DNA from: Burkholderiales bacterium
GTDB lineage: Bacteria > Pseudomonadota > Gammaproteobacteria > Burkholderiales > Burkholderiaceae_E
Assembly (NCBI GenBank): GCA_026399835.1
Contig: JAPLQE010000017.1
Location: 20,114 to 84,113, forward strand
Reading direction: 5' to 3'
DNA length: 64,000 nt
The position numbers and the translations under genes were made by a program. This document shows positions 38,819 to 47,196 of the stretch, piece by piece. Positions within the stretch are counted from its first letter, which is position 1; each line of letters opens with the position of its first letter. The notes beneath the pieces are model-generated. The model was not told the origin of the DNA, did no database searches, and was given only the letters and a program-made list of their open reading frames with translations.

Positions 38819-39774
38819 TGCTCGCCGCCTCCGCGACGGCCGCGATCGGGGCCGCCTTAGCCGTGCCCGGCGCGCGCCCGCTGCGTGCGCAGGAGCGCTC
38901 GTTCGACGCGATCGACCTCGATTGGGTCGATGCGGTACGAGAGCGGGCTGTGCCGGTGCGCCTGTACCTGCCGCGCGCGGCGACGCCGGACCGGCCGGTG
39001 CCGCTTGCGGTGTTCTCGCACGGCATCGGCGGCTCGCGGCGCGGCTACAGCTACCTCGGGCATCACTGGGCGAGCGAGGGCGTGGCCAGCCTGCACCTGC
39101 AGCACGTCGGCAGCGACCGCAGCCTCTGGGGCGACGGCAGCCCGTTCGCGCTGATCGGCCGGCTGCAGGGCGCCGCCCAGGCCTCCGAGGCGATCGCCCG
39201 CGTGCACGACCTGCGCTTCGCCCTCGACACGCTGCTGGCCGATGCCCTCGGCGCGCGCATCGACGCGCGGCGCATCGTCGCCGCTGGCCACTCGTATGGC
39301 GCGAACACCGCGCTGCTGGCGGCTGGGGCGCGCGTCGAGCGCGGGGGGCAATCGATCGACCTGCGGGAGCCGCGGCTGCGGGCGGCGATCGTGATCTCGG
39401 CCCCGCCGTTCTACGGCGAGGCCTCGCCGCGGCGCATCCTCGAGCCGATCCGCATCCCGAGCCTGCATGTCACCGCGACCGAGGACATCATCCGCATCCC
39501 GGGCTACTACAGCGGCGCCGAGGACCGCGTGGCGGTGTTCGACGCGATCGGCAGCCCGCGCAAGACGCTGGCGGTGTTCGCTGGCGGCTCGCACAGCATG
39601 TTCACCGACCGCGCCGGCACCGGCGGGGTGGAGCTCAACGCGCAGGTCAAGACGGCGACCCGGGAACTGACGGGCGCCTTCCTGCGCAGCGTGCTCGACG
39701 ACGACGACAGCGGGCTGCGCGCCTGGCCGCAGCGGCACGCATCGATCGTGGCGCGGTTCGTCGCGCCGGCCTGA
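38794..39774 (+). CDS. Tat-exported alpha/beta hydrolase (dienelactone/PAF-acetylhydrolase-like)
   Basis: A 326-residue exported hydrolase. The signal peptide has a twin-arginine motif (RRRSFLLA) and a hydrophobic Ala-rich stretch to about residue 33. Strand and oxyanion segment FSHGIGGSRRGYSYLGHHWA, nucleophile elbow GHSYG (about residues 165-169) and a late GGSHSMFTD with the likely catalytic His follow the dienelactone hydrolase/platelet-activating-factor acetylhydrolase pattern. The substrate is unknown. It is a high-G+C gene set between A+T-richer blocks, and a relic of its 5' end lies at 43133. Confidence 0.82.
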   Translation: MHLRRRSFLLAASATAAIGAALAVPGARPLRAQERSFDAIDLDWVDAVRERAVPVRLYLPRAATPDRPVPLAVFSHGIGGSRRGYSYLGHHWASEGVASLHLQHVGSDRSLWGDGSPFALIGRLQGAAQASEAIARVHDLRFALDTLLADALGARIDARRIVAAGHSYGANTALLAAGARVERGGQSIDLREPRLRAAIVISAPPFYGEASPRRILEPIRIPSLHVTATEDIIRIPGYYSGAEDRVAVFDAIGSPRKTLAVFAGGSHSMFTDRAGTGGVELNAQVKTATRELTGAFLRSVLDDDDSGLRAWPQRHASIVARFVAPA

Positions 39775-39929
39775 TCGAGATCCCGCGCACCGGACGGTCG
39801 GCGAGGCCGTCTGATCGTCCTCCTGTTCGTTGATGCGCTCAGCAACCTCGGTGTCGGGAAGCTCCAGACGCGGTCCACCAAGTACCGCTCGATGGGCTGA
39901 TCTGCGGGATGTTCAAGGCTGACCAACGA

Positions 39930-40163
39930 TCAGGCATCGAAGACGCGGGCGAGGATGAGGGCGGTTGGCGCAGTGATGCGACGACGCCTGTTGCACAGTT
40001 CGTTTACGTGCTTGCGAGGAACTCCCATGGCCTCGGCCAAGATGCCATCAGGCCGGGCCGGAGCAGATCGATTCGGTCTGCGCCGCCGCGGCCTGGTCAA
40101 GAGCAAGGAGCAGTTGTTCATGTGACCTTGCCCCAGAAAAACGCATCCCTTGCGCATGTGCAT
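39930..40163 (-). pseudogene. HigA-like antitoxin relic
   Basis: The C-terminal half reads GILAEAMGVPRKHVNELCNRRRRITAPTALILARVFD, the helix-turn-helix of HigA/VapI-type antitoxins (GxxxxxxNExxxGRRxITxxTAxRLARxF). The start of the frame does not match the family, and the protein stops right after ARVFDA, before the usual SPEFWLNLQ segment. No higB toxin is adjacent. It is best read as a broken toxin-antitoxin remnant. Confidence 0.55.
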
Positions 40164-40243
40164 GAACTCGTTCGCTCAGAAATCGATTTGTTCAGCACGG
40201 CCGTAAGGAGAAATCAGTAGATCGCCAGATGCCGACATTCGAT

Positions 40244-42691
40244 TCATTCCGGGCCGACGCGGATGAACCTTCCATCGGAAGTGAGCCCGAGCATCTCACG
40301 AGCATTTTCGTTGTAGATCAGAGTCAAGATCGCTGCCCCGCCCGTTGCCACGGCCGCCGCTCCGCCGATTCCGCTTCTCCGGATGACTTCCGGTGTGACA
40401 TCCCTCAAGGCATCGACGAAGTCGAGATAGAGGGCTTTGTATTGTGCGGCACGGAGAACTCTTGACTCATCGGGGCTCAAAGGGAGACCCGCGGCCTCCT
40501 TTTTCGCTAAGTCACTGGCTTGGTGCCAAAGCTGATAGCGGCGAGTATTGATATTTTCGGGATCCCAGGTGATACGACGCCACCCCATGAGCGCAAGCTC
40601 GCGATTGGTAGAGAGCGTCTCGTTGATCGCCAATGCTGAGTAGGGCTCACGCATCATGCGTTCAATCAGTTGCAACTCTTGATTTGAGTAGCGCTTTAGC
40701 GCGCTATAGGTTAGCGCGCTATCAGGGTGGTTGGCAAAGACGTCGCGTAGAAAGCGGCCTTCATGCACCACAGCACGGCGCAGGGTATCGAATTGTTTGT
40801 TTCCATTGATCCGCTGTGCCCTATAGAAAAACCGATCAAAATCATCGTGCTGAACCTCGTGTTGGAAAACACGCCAACTCGTGTTGGGCTGAATATTGAT
40901 CGTTCTGCTATTGGGGTCGAAGAGAGCTGAATAAAGGACGTGTGGCAATGACGTGTCAACATGCACGACTTTCAATCGAGCCAACTCACCAGCCATTCCG
41001 GGATGCAGAAGTGCCGGGGTCTGGTCGGACGCACGTGCGACAGGCGGCGGCAAGCTGGTGATTTGCAAAATTTGCCCGGTCGGATGCGTGATGTCCCGAT
41101 GGGGAGCGCCACTGATTCTGGTTAGCCGCAAGCCATGAACGATCGAGTTCCGAGCAGCGGTGTGTAACTTGGTCTCTGTGAAGCCGACGCCCATGCGTCG
41201 AAGTTCCTCCCTCTGCGCTTTGGCCGTTGCGCTCAATTGGGCGTAGGTCGTGGCTGGGGCCGAAGAATCATTTGAAAGCCAAGCAGTACGTTCGGGTCGA
41301 GCCTCGGCGTCTGTCATCGCCTTCTTAACGCCGCTTGAATGAGGAATATCACCAAGTAGACCGTGCAGCGCCCCAGTAGCGCTTGCAGCGAAAAAGAAGT
41401 TGGCCACGACCAACGAGGGATTCTCAGGATCAATCCCCAATTGCTGGCGAGCGTAGGTTTCGAGACTACTTGCGGCGCCATTGATCACGGAACCTCTGAC
41501 CGGCCCGCGCAGGCTTGCAGGCATGAGAAAACCGACAGTAGCGGCAATGAGTTGGCCCATCCCCATTCTTTCTGGAGATATCTGGGCACCCCCTGCGAAA
41601 TGCTCCAATAGGTCACCTAAAGTGGAACCTACCGCATTGGTCATAGCCTCCAACAAACGTTTTCTCAGCTCATCTCCATACCTCGGATCCTTGCCATTCG
41701 GCGGAGGAGAAGCGGATCCCGCACCCGCTATGCTTGCAGAGGCAGTCCCAGTGCCATCAGCGCTGCTGGCCTTCATGACCCGAACAACCTCAGGATGGAC
41801 GAGGGCCTGCTGAAGTTGTTGTCCCGCGCGCATCACCAGCCCTTCAAGCTCCATGCGCCGTTGGGGCGTCGCATCGGCCGGCAGCCTGACCAACTGCCGC
41901 GCGGTCTGGCCCCATTCCCCGATCGCTTGCACCGCCGCGTGAACCGCTGCGGTGCGCCGATCGACCTGCGGGGCAATGGCCATTCGGGCAGGCACCCTTA
42001 CTGCCGCGGCGGCCACCGTTGGCTTTGCTGGGGCTGTTCGTATCGTCGCGTTCCGCCTGGGTTCAGATGAGGCGCGCGCTGTGTGGATCGGGAGGGCGAC
42101 GGGTTGTGTTTTTGCCTTGTACAGCAAGGCGTTGGGAGTTCGGGGCCGCGAAGGCGCTGTACCCGTCTGGGTCGAATGATGAGAGGCTGCAAGCGGCAGG
42201 CTACGGCTGCTCCTAATTCGGACGCCGTTGGCGCGTGCGGCTGAATCTGCCGCTGCCGGCATGCTGCTGAACCGATGTTGCAACGCACCGATTGCGCCAA
42301 GGAACTGCTCTTTGAGGTGCGTGATTGACGAGATGCTGCTGACGCGCGGATTGCGTAGCAACTTGCTCACCTCCTGTTGAGCGATCTCCGCCTGACTGCC
42401 GGTCCAATGCAGAATGCCGGTGAGATCGACGATCATCTTGGTGCCCGCTCGCTCTGCTCCCTTGGGGTCGTTCAGCAGGACGGCACTCGCCCAGGCAACA
42501 GCACCGACCGCGACGATTTGTGCAACAGGCAGGCCAGCGAGGACGGCTGCAGCCGGCAGGGCGGCGATCTCCGTTTGCGAAGGCGGTTGGAGATTCGCCA
42601 AGCCACCCCCGGAGGGGCCTCCATCACTGACGTCATCGCGTCTATTCGGAAGTGCCCCACTCGCCCACTGCACAGTACTCCAGCCGCTCAT
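40244..42691 (-). CDS. Large uncharacterised protein with HEVQH zincin motif
   Basis: An 815-residue protein that I do not recognise. Residues 42-72 are hydrophobic (ALPAAAVLAGLPVAQIVAVGA); 105-335 are Ala/Pro/Ser/Arg-rich and probably unfolded; 340-460 are helical with hydrophobic stretches (LIAATVGFLMP, ANFFFAASATGALHGLL). The C-terminal domain (about 565-760) holds INIQPNTSWRVFQHEVQH with HExxH at 611-615, and NETLSTNRE at 690-698 could give the third zinc ligand, as in gluzincins. Residues 774-793 are again hydrophobic. GAGG 7 nt before the ATG supports the start. The G+C content is visibly lower than that of the neighbours, and transposase relics lie nearby, so it was probably acquired. 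The make-up (disordered head, membrane segments, protease-like end) fits a secreted effector or toxin, but this is inference. Confidence 0.7.
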   Translation of the reverse strand: MSGWSTVQWASGALPNRRDDVSDGGPSGGGLANLQPPSQTEIAALPAAAVLAGLPVAQIVAVGAVAWASAVLLNDPKGAERAGTKMIVDLTGILHWTGSQAEIAQQEVSKLLRNPRVSSISSITHLKEQFLGAIGALQHRFSSMPAAADSAARANGVRIRSSRSLPLAASHHSTQTGTAPSRPRTPNALLYKAKTQPVALPIHTARASSEPRRNATIRTAPAKPTVAAAAVRVPARMAIAPQVDRRTAAVHAAVQAIGEWGQTARQLVRLPADATPQRRMELEGLVMRAGQQLQQALVHPEVVRVMKASSADGTGTASASIAGAGSASPPPNGKDPRYGDELRKRLLEAMTNAVGSTLGDLLEHFAGGAQISPERMGMGQLIAATVGFLMPASLRGPVRGSVINGAASSLETYARQQLGIDPENPSLVVANFFFAASATGALHGLLGDIPHSSGVKKAMTDAEARPERTAWLSNDSSAPATTYAQLSATAKAQREELRRMGVGFTETKLHTAARNSIVHGLRLTRISGAPHRDITHPTGQILQITSLPPPVARASDQTPALLHPGMAGELARLKVVHVDTSLPHVLYSALFDPNSRTINIQPNTSWRVFQHEVQHDDFDRFFYRAQRINGNKQFDTLRRAVVHEGRFLRDVFANHPDSALTYSALKRYSNQELQLIERMMREPYSALAINETLSTNRELALMGWRRITWDPENINTRRYQLWHQASDLAKKEAAGLPLSPDESRVLRAAQYKALYLDFVDALRDVTPEVIRRSGIGGAAAVATGGAAILTLIYNENAREMLGLTSDGRFIRVGPE

Positions 42692-42699
42692 GGTGAACC

Positions 42700-42882
42700 T
42701 CAGTGATCACCCAGCAAGCTGACGAGGGTGTTGCCCGCACCTCGCGTCGCGCCGATGGAAGCGCTGTCGGGCAATCGCGGGCGAAGTGCTGTTGCGGTGG
42801 GCATGGGATAGCGACGAGGCAGAAAATCGCATTCTGTGCGGACGTCGGCCCGTGCGTGCGTGCCGCATTTCACGATGCTCAC
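42700..42882 (-). CDS. Possible short ORF upstream of the HEVQH gene
   Basis: A 60-residue frame (or 34 residues from an inner ATG) whose TGA lies 8 nt before the start of the 815-residue gene and inside the region of its ribosome binding site, as a coupled leader ORF would. The sequence (ending GAGNTLVSLLGDH) matches nothing I know. It could encode a small partner such as a chaperone or immunity peptide, or be chance. Confidence 0.2.
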   Translation of the reverse strand: MSIVKCGTHARADVRTECDFLPRRYPMPTATALRPRLPDSASIGATRGAGNTLVSLLGDH

Positions 42883-42907
42883 CGATGGGGTACGACTGCA
42901 TCAATCC

Positions 42908-42920
42908 GGGCCGACCCTAC
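42908..42920 (-). repeat. 13-bp inverted repeat, right copy
   Basis: Reverse complement of GTAGGGTCGGCCC at 37814-37826, perfect over 13 bp. A related GGGTCAACCC block lies beside it (42923-42933), mirroring the doubled arrangement on the left. Confidence 0.6.
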
Positions 42921-43069
42921 ATCGGGTTGACCCCAGGTGTCTGCGCCGCAGATACCGCCAAGGCGGTCGAGAGTGTGGGGCGCTCACCCGATCCATGGGC
43001 GAGGGTGGGGTGCTTTCTTGCGATGTGAAGGGCGTCGTCCCTGTTCTCCGAACGCGACCGAGTTGACCC

Positions 43070-43158
43070 GCTCGGCGGCCATCAAGCTCGGGCCGTCGCG
43101 TGACCCGCCGGTGATCCCGCGGAGCCGTTTCCATGCACCTTCGACGCCGGTCCTTCCA
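43070..43158 (+). repeat. Direct repeat, copy 2
   Basis: Diverged copy of 38729-38818, in the same orientation, 4.3 kb away. It carries the same start-codon context (TTTCCATGCACCTT), but similarity ends a few codons into the reading frame. The rest of the 560-bp gap between 42691 and 43251 shows no convincing gene. Confidence 0.7.
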
Positions 43159-43192
43159 GGACGCTCCCGATCGGCCGCAAGCGCGATACTGA
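43133..43192 (+). pseudogene. Truncated 5' relic of the Tat hydrolase gene
   Basis: The frame reads MHLRRRSFQDAPDRPQARY and stops. Its first eight residues are identical to the hydrolase at 38794 (MHLRRRSF, the twin-arginine start), after which similarity is lost. It is a remnant of a second copy of that gene or of a duplication made during rearrangement of the region. Confidence 0.65.
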
Positions 43193-43250
43193 GGGCCGTC
43201 GCCTTCACGCGCCCGGCGCTCGATCCGGCTCCCCCCATCTCCCATTGTCG

Positions 43251-44018
43251 ATGACCCGATCCAACCCGCCCACCGCACCCACCGCGCCGCTCTCCCGGCC
43301 CGAGCCCACGCCCGAGTCCGTCGCACCAATCCGCGTCGAGCCCTGCGGCGACGCCTGGGTGATGGTCGACTGGGGGGCACACCTGCAGGCGAACGTCGCC
43401 GCCCGCGCGCTCGCCGCCCGCTTGCGCGCCGACCCCCAGGCCTTTTGCGCCGAGGCCGTCGCCGGCGTGCGCACGCTCGCCGTGCGCATCGCCGTCGACG
43501 ACACGGCGATGCCGCGCGCCCACCAGCGCGAGGCCGCGCTCGACTGGCTGCGCGCGACCGCGCCCGAGGCCCTCGGCTGGCAGGCGCCCGCGGGCGGGCA
43601 GGTGGTGCTGCCGGCCTGCTACGACCCGTCGATGGCCCCCGACCTGGATGAGGTCGCCGCCGCCACCGGCCTGACCACCGCCGAGGTCGTCGCGATCCAC
43701 AGCGGCTGCACGTTCACCGCGGAGGTCGTCGGCTTCATGCCCGGATTCGCCTATCTCGGCGGTCTGGATCCGCGGCTCAAGCTCGATCGCCGCGCCTCGC
43801 CGCGGCCGCGGGTGCCCGAGGGCGGCATCGCGATCGCCGGCCTGCAGACGGCGGTCTACCCGAGCCCCACGCCGGGCGGCTGGAGCCTGATCGGGCGCTG
43901 CCCGTTGCGGCTGTTCGATCCGGCGCGCACGCCGCCGGCGCTGTTGAACGAGGGTGACACGCTGCGTTTCGAGCCGATCGACGCGGCGAGCTTCGAGCGG
44001 CTGTGGGCCGCGCGATGA
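43251..44018 (+). CDS. pxpB: 5-oxoprolinase subunit B
   Basis: A 255-residue PxpB (KipI/allophanate hydrolase C-terminal-like) protein: RVEPCGDAWVMVDWG, VVLPACYDPSMAPDLDEVA, HSGCTFTAEVVGFMPGFAYLGGLDPRL and the TPGGWSLIGRCPLRLFDP end are diagnostic. With PxpA and PxpC it cleaves 5-oxoproline to glutamate using ATP. The ATG at 43251 is preferred over a TTG two codons upstream. Its stop overlaps the pxpC start. Confidence 0.93.
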   Translation: MTRSNPPTAPTAPLSRPEPTPESVAPIRVEPCGDAWVMVDWGAHLQANVAARALAARLRADPQAFCAEAVAGVRTLAVRIAVDDTAMPRAHQREAALDWLRATAPEALGWQAPAGGQVVLPACYDPSMAPDLDEVAAATGLTTAEVVAIHSGCTFTAEVVGFMPGFAYLGGLDPRLKLDRRASPRPRVPEGGIAIAGLQTAVYPSPTPGGWSLIGRCPLRLFDPARTPPALLNEGDTLRFEPIDAASFERLWAAR

Positions 44019-45073
44019 GCGGGCAGGACGCCGTGATCGAGGTCCTCAAGGCCGGCCTGCTCGACAGCGTCCAGGACCTCGGCCGCCCCGGCCAGGCGCG
44101 GCTCGCGCTGTCGCGCGGCGGGGCGATGGACCGATCGGCGATGACGCTGGCCAACGCGCTCGTCGGCAACGCGCCGGACGCGGCGGGCCTGGAGATCACC
44201 GGCCCGGGCCCGACGCTGCGCCTGCACTGCGACCTCTGGATCGCCACCGTCGGCGCCCGCCACGCGGTCTCGCGGCTGCCGGGCGAGGCCGGCGGGGCGC
44301 TCGCCGTCCCGACCGGCCGGCCAGTGTTCGTCCCCGCCGGCAGCGTGCTGCGCTGGCAGGCGCCATCGGCGGGCTGGCGCAGCTGGATCGCCATGGCCGG
44401 CGGGCTGGCCCTGCCGGCGGTGATGGCGAGCCGCAGCGCGCACCTGGCCTCCGGCATCGGACCGGCGCGCCTCGAGGCCGGCCGCCGGCTGCCGCTGCAC
44501 CCTCGGGCCGCCGAGCTGTCCCACCGCCGCGCGGCGGCGGTGCTCGGCCTGCCGGACGACCCCGACGCGACGCCGCCGTGGCGGCGCACCGCGCCCCGCT
44601 GGCAGGTCACCGAGGACCTGCCGCCTGACTGGCCGCTGATCGAGTTGCCGGTGCTCGTCGGACGCCACCACGGGCTGCTGTCCGAGGCGGCCCGCGACGC
44701 GCTGTTCGAGCAGGACTGGACCGTCGGCGCGCAGAGCAACCGGCAGGGCCTGCGCCTGCATGGCCGGGCCCTCGACACCCGCGGCCTGCCGCAGCTCGCC
44801 AGCGAGCCGGTGAGCGTCGGCACGGTGCAGCTGCCGCCGGTCGGCGAGCCGGTGATCCTGCTGGCCGAGCACCAGACCACCGGCGGCTATCCTCGCATCC
44901 TCGAGGTGGCCAGCGCCGCTGAACACCTGCTGGCCCAGGCCGGCGCAGGCTGCCGGGTCCGGTTCCGGCGGGTCGGCCTGGACGAGGCCGACGCGCTGGC
45001 GCGCCGCAGGGCGCGCGAACTCGAACTGCGGCTGGCCGGCGTGCGCCAGGCCTGCCCCTATCCCGACGACTGA
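44015..45073 (+). CDS. pxpC: 5-oxoprolinase subunit C
   Basis: A 352-residue PxpC (KipA-like, biotin-dependent carboxyltransferase family) protein: VLKAGLLDSVQDLGRPG at the N-terminus, GGAMDRSAMTLANALVGN, then LLAEHQTTGGYPRILEVAS near the C-terminus. It is the partner of PxpB in ATP-dependent 5-oxoproline opening. The ATG at 44015 overlaps the pxpB stop (ATGA). Confidence 0.93.
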   Translation: MSGQDAVIEVLKAGLLDSVQDLGRPGQARLALSRGGAMDRSAMTLANALVGNAPDAAGLEITGPGPTLRLHCDLWIATVGARHAVSRLPGEAGGALAVPTGRPVFVPAGSVLRWQAPSAGWRSWIAMAGGLALPAVMASRSAHLASGIGPARLEAGRRLPLHPRAAELSHRRAAAVLGLPDDPDATPPWRRTAPRWQVTEDLPPDWPLIELPVLVGRHHGLLSEAARDALFEQDWTVGAQSNRQGLRLHGRALDTRGLPQLASEPVSVGTVQLPPVGEPVILLAEHQTTGGYPRILEVASAAEHLLAQAGAGCRVRFRRVGLDEADALARRRARELELRLAGVRQACPYPDD

Positions 45074-45087
45074 GGCTTCCCGACGCC

Positions 45088-45855
45088 ATGAGCACACTCC
45101 GGACATCCATCGACCTGAACGCCGACATGGGCGAGAGCTTCGGCGCCTGGCACATGGGCGACGACGCCGCCCTGATGCCCTTCGTCACCTCGGCCAACGT
45201 CGCCTGCGGCTTCCACGCCGGCGACCCGTCGACCATCGCCGCGACGGTCGCCCTCGCGTTTCGCCACGGCGTGGCGATCGGTGCGCATCCGAGCCTGCCC
45301 GACCTGCAGGGCTTCGGGCGCCGCACGATGCAGGTGACCGAGGACGAGGTCTACGGCATGACGCTGTACCAGGCGGGCGCGGTGCGCGCCTTCGTCGAGG
45401 CGGCGGGCGGGCGCCTGCACCACCTCAAGGCCCACGGCGCGCTCTACAACATGGCCGCGAAGGACGTCGCGCTGTCGCGCGGGCTGGTGCGGGCCGTCAA
45501 GGCGCTCGGCGGCGGCGTGAAGATGTACGTGCTCTCCGGCAGCCCGATGGAGGCGGTCGCGCGCGACGCCGGCCTCGAGGTGCGCTGCGAGGTGTTCGCC
45601 GACCGGCGCTACATGCCCGACGGCACGCTCGCGCCCCGCACGCGTCCCGATGCGCTGATCACCGACGAGGCCGAGTCGGTCGCGCAGGTGCTGCGCATGG
45701 TCCGCGAGGGCCGCCTCACCGCGGTCGACGGCTCGGTGGTGGCGGTGCGCGCCGACACCGTGTGCATCCACGGCGACAAGCCGACCGCGGTGCCCTTCGT
45801 GCAGGCGCTGCGCCGGGCGCTCGCGGCGGAGTCGGTCGAGCTCGCGGCGCACTGA
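45088..45855 (+). CDS. pxpA: 5-oxoprolinase subunit A (LamB/YcsF family)
   Basis: A 255-residue protein starting STLRTSIDLNADMGESFG, with SANVACGFHAGDP and HHLKAHGALYNM, the signatures of PxpA. It is the hydrolytic subunit of 5-oxoprolinase and starts 14 nt after pxpC, completing the operon pxpB-C-A. 5-oxoproline arises as a damage product of glutamine and in glutathione turnover. Confidence 0.93.
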   Translation: MSTLRTSIDLNADMGESFGAWHMGDDAALMPFVTSANVACGFHAGDPSTIAATVALAFRHGVAIGAHPSLPDLQGFGRRTMQVTEDEVYGMTLYQAGAVRAFVEAAGGRLHHLKAHGALYNMAAKDVALSRGLVRAVKALGGGVKMYVLSGSPMEAVARDAGLEVRCEVFADRRYMPDGTLAPRTRPDALITDEAESVAQVLRMVREGRLTAVDGSVVAVRADTVCIHGDKPTAVPFVQALRRALAAESVELAAH

Positions 45856-45890
45856 GGCCCGTGGCGCGCCGACGCGCCGCGTCGTGGGCC
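45856..45890. terminator. Compound hairpin after pxpA
   Basis: Inner stem GGCGCG (45863-45868) with CGCGCC (45873-45878) and outer stem GGCCC (45856-45860) with GGGCC (45886-45890), directly after the pxpA stop and before the opposing oxidoreductase gene. Confidence 0.5.
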
Positions 45891-45944
45891 GGTGGCGCCC
45901 CCGTGTCGCACCTGCGCCTCGACGCCCGGTCTCAGCGCCCGACC

Positions 45945-47180
45945 TCAGCGCCCGACGAGCCCCTGCGCCGTGCGCGCCTCGTTCTCCGCGTAGCGCGCGA
46001 TCGCCTCGGCGCCGCCGAGCCCGCGGTCCGGCTCGAGCCCGTCGCCGATGCGCATGAGCTGCAGGCAGAACCATGCGAGGCCGGCCTTCGGCGGGTCGAT
46101 GTCGCGTTCGTAGGCCACGGCCTGCGTCCAGTCGCCGGACATCAGCTTCTTCGGCAGGTCGGTGTCGACGCACATCGGCCGGCCCAGCCCGATCATGTCG
46201 AGTTCGCCCGCGGCCAGCGCCTCGTCCATCGCGGCCCGTGTCCGGAAGCCGCCGGTGACCATCACCGGCATCGTCGCGGCCGTGCGCATCGCCGCGGCGT
46301 ACTCGAGGAAGTAGGCCTCGCGCCGGCGCGTGCTGTCGGCGACCGGCCGCTCGGCATCGGGGCCGCGCAGCTTCGCGCCCATCATCGTCGGCGACTCGTA
46401 GCTGCCGCCCGAGAGCTCGAGCAGGTCGACGCCGTCCTCGCCGAGCCAGCGGACCACCTGCAGGCACTCGTCGGCGCCGAAGCCGCCCTGCTGGAAGTCC
46501 GACGAGTTGAGCTTCACGCCGATCGGGAAGCCCGGCCCGACCGCCGTGCGGCAGGCGCGCACCACCTCGCGCAGCAGACGCGCGCGCGGCGCGAGCGCGC
46601 CGCCCCAGCCGTCGGTGCGGCGGTTCGCGACCGGCGACAGGAACTGGCTGAGCAGGTAGCCATGTGCCGCATGCATCTGGATGCCGGTGAAGCCGGTGTC
46701 GCGGGCCACCGCCGCCGCATGCACCCAGCGCCGGATCGTGTCCTCGATCTCGTCCTCGCGCATCGCGCGCGGCGGCGCGAACTGCGCGGCGCTGTGGTTG
46801 AGCAGCGCCACGGCCGACGGCGCGAGCGGCTCGGCACAGACATGCGCCGGCGTCTGGCGGCCCGGATGATTGAGCTGCATCCACAGGTGGTTGCCGCCGA
46901 CCGTGCCCGCCTCGGCGTAGCGGCGCAGCGCGTCCAGGCCGCCGTTGCCGTCGATCACGACGTTGCCCGGTCGCTCCAGGAAGCGCCGGTCGACCTGCAC
47001 GTTGCCGGTGATCACCAGCCCGGCGCCGCCCTCCGACCAGGCGCGGTAGAGCCGCTCGTGGCGCGGCGTCGCACGGTTCCACGCGTCGGCCAGGCCCTCG
47101 GTCAGCGCGGCCTTGCACAGTCGGTTGGGCAGCGTCGCGCCGCAGGGCAGCGCGAGCGGTGTCTCGAGCGTCGCTGTCAT
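45945..47180 (-). CDS. NADH:flavin oxidoreductase (Old Yellow Enzyme family)
   Basis: A 411-residue FMN barrel: LETPLALPCGATLPNRLCKAALTEGLAD, then MQLNHPGRQTP, then GIQMHAAHGYLLSQFLSPVANRR, where the His pair binds substrate, and late GGFRTRAAMDEAL and DMIGLGRPMCVD for the FMN phosphate. It belongs to the branch that includes 2-enoate-reductase-like single-barrel enzymes and reduces activated C=C bonds. It lacks the Fe-S and NAD(P) domains found in the FadH-like protein at 25852. Physiological substrate unknown. Confidence 0.88.
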   Translation of the reverse strand: MTATLETPLALPCGATLPNRLCKAALTEGLADAWNRATPRHERLYRAWSEGGAGLVITGNVQVDRRFLERPGNVVIDGNGGLDALRRYAEAGTVGGNHLWMQLNHPGRQTPAHVCAEPLAPSAVALLNHSAAQFAPPRAMREDEIEDTIRRWVHAAAVARDTGFTGIQMHAAHGYLLSQFLSPVANRRTDGWGGALAPRARLLREVVRACRTAVGPGFPIGVKLNSSDFQQGGFGADECLQVVRWLGEDGVDLLELSGGSYESPTMMGAKLRGPDAERPVADSTRRREAYFLEYAAAMRTAATMPVMVTGGFRTRAAMDEALAAGELDMIGLGRPMCVDTDLPKKLMSGDWTQAVAYERDIDPPKAGLAWFCLQLMRIGDGLEPDRGLGGAEAIARYAENEARTAQGLVGR

Positions 47181-47196
47181 CGTGCGCGGCCCGGTC

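Noticed and set aside
40244..42691. Assignment of the 815-residue protein to a named effector family
   Set aside because: No family could be recalled with shared motifs beyond HExxH; naming one would be invention.
42692..43250. A type III regulon promoter (PIP-box-like) upstream of the HEVQH gene
   Set aside because: No pair of TTCG words at the required spacing was found on the minus strand.
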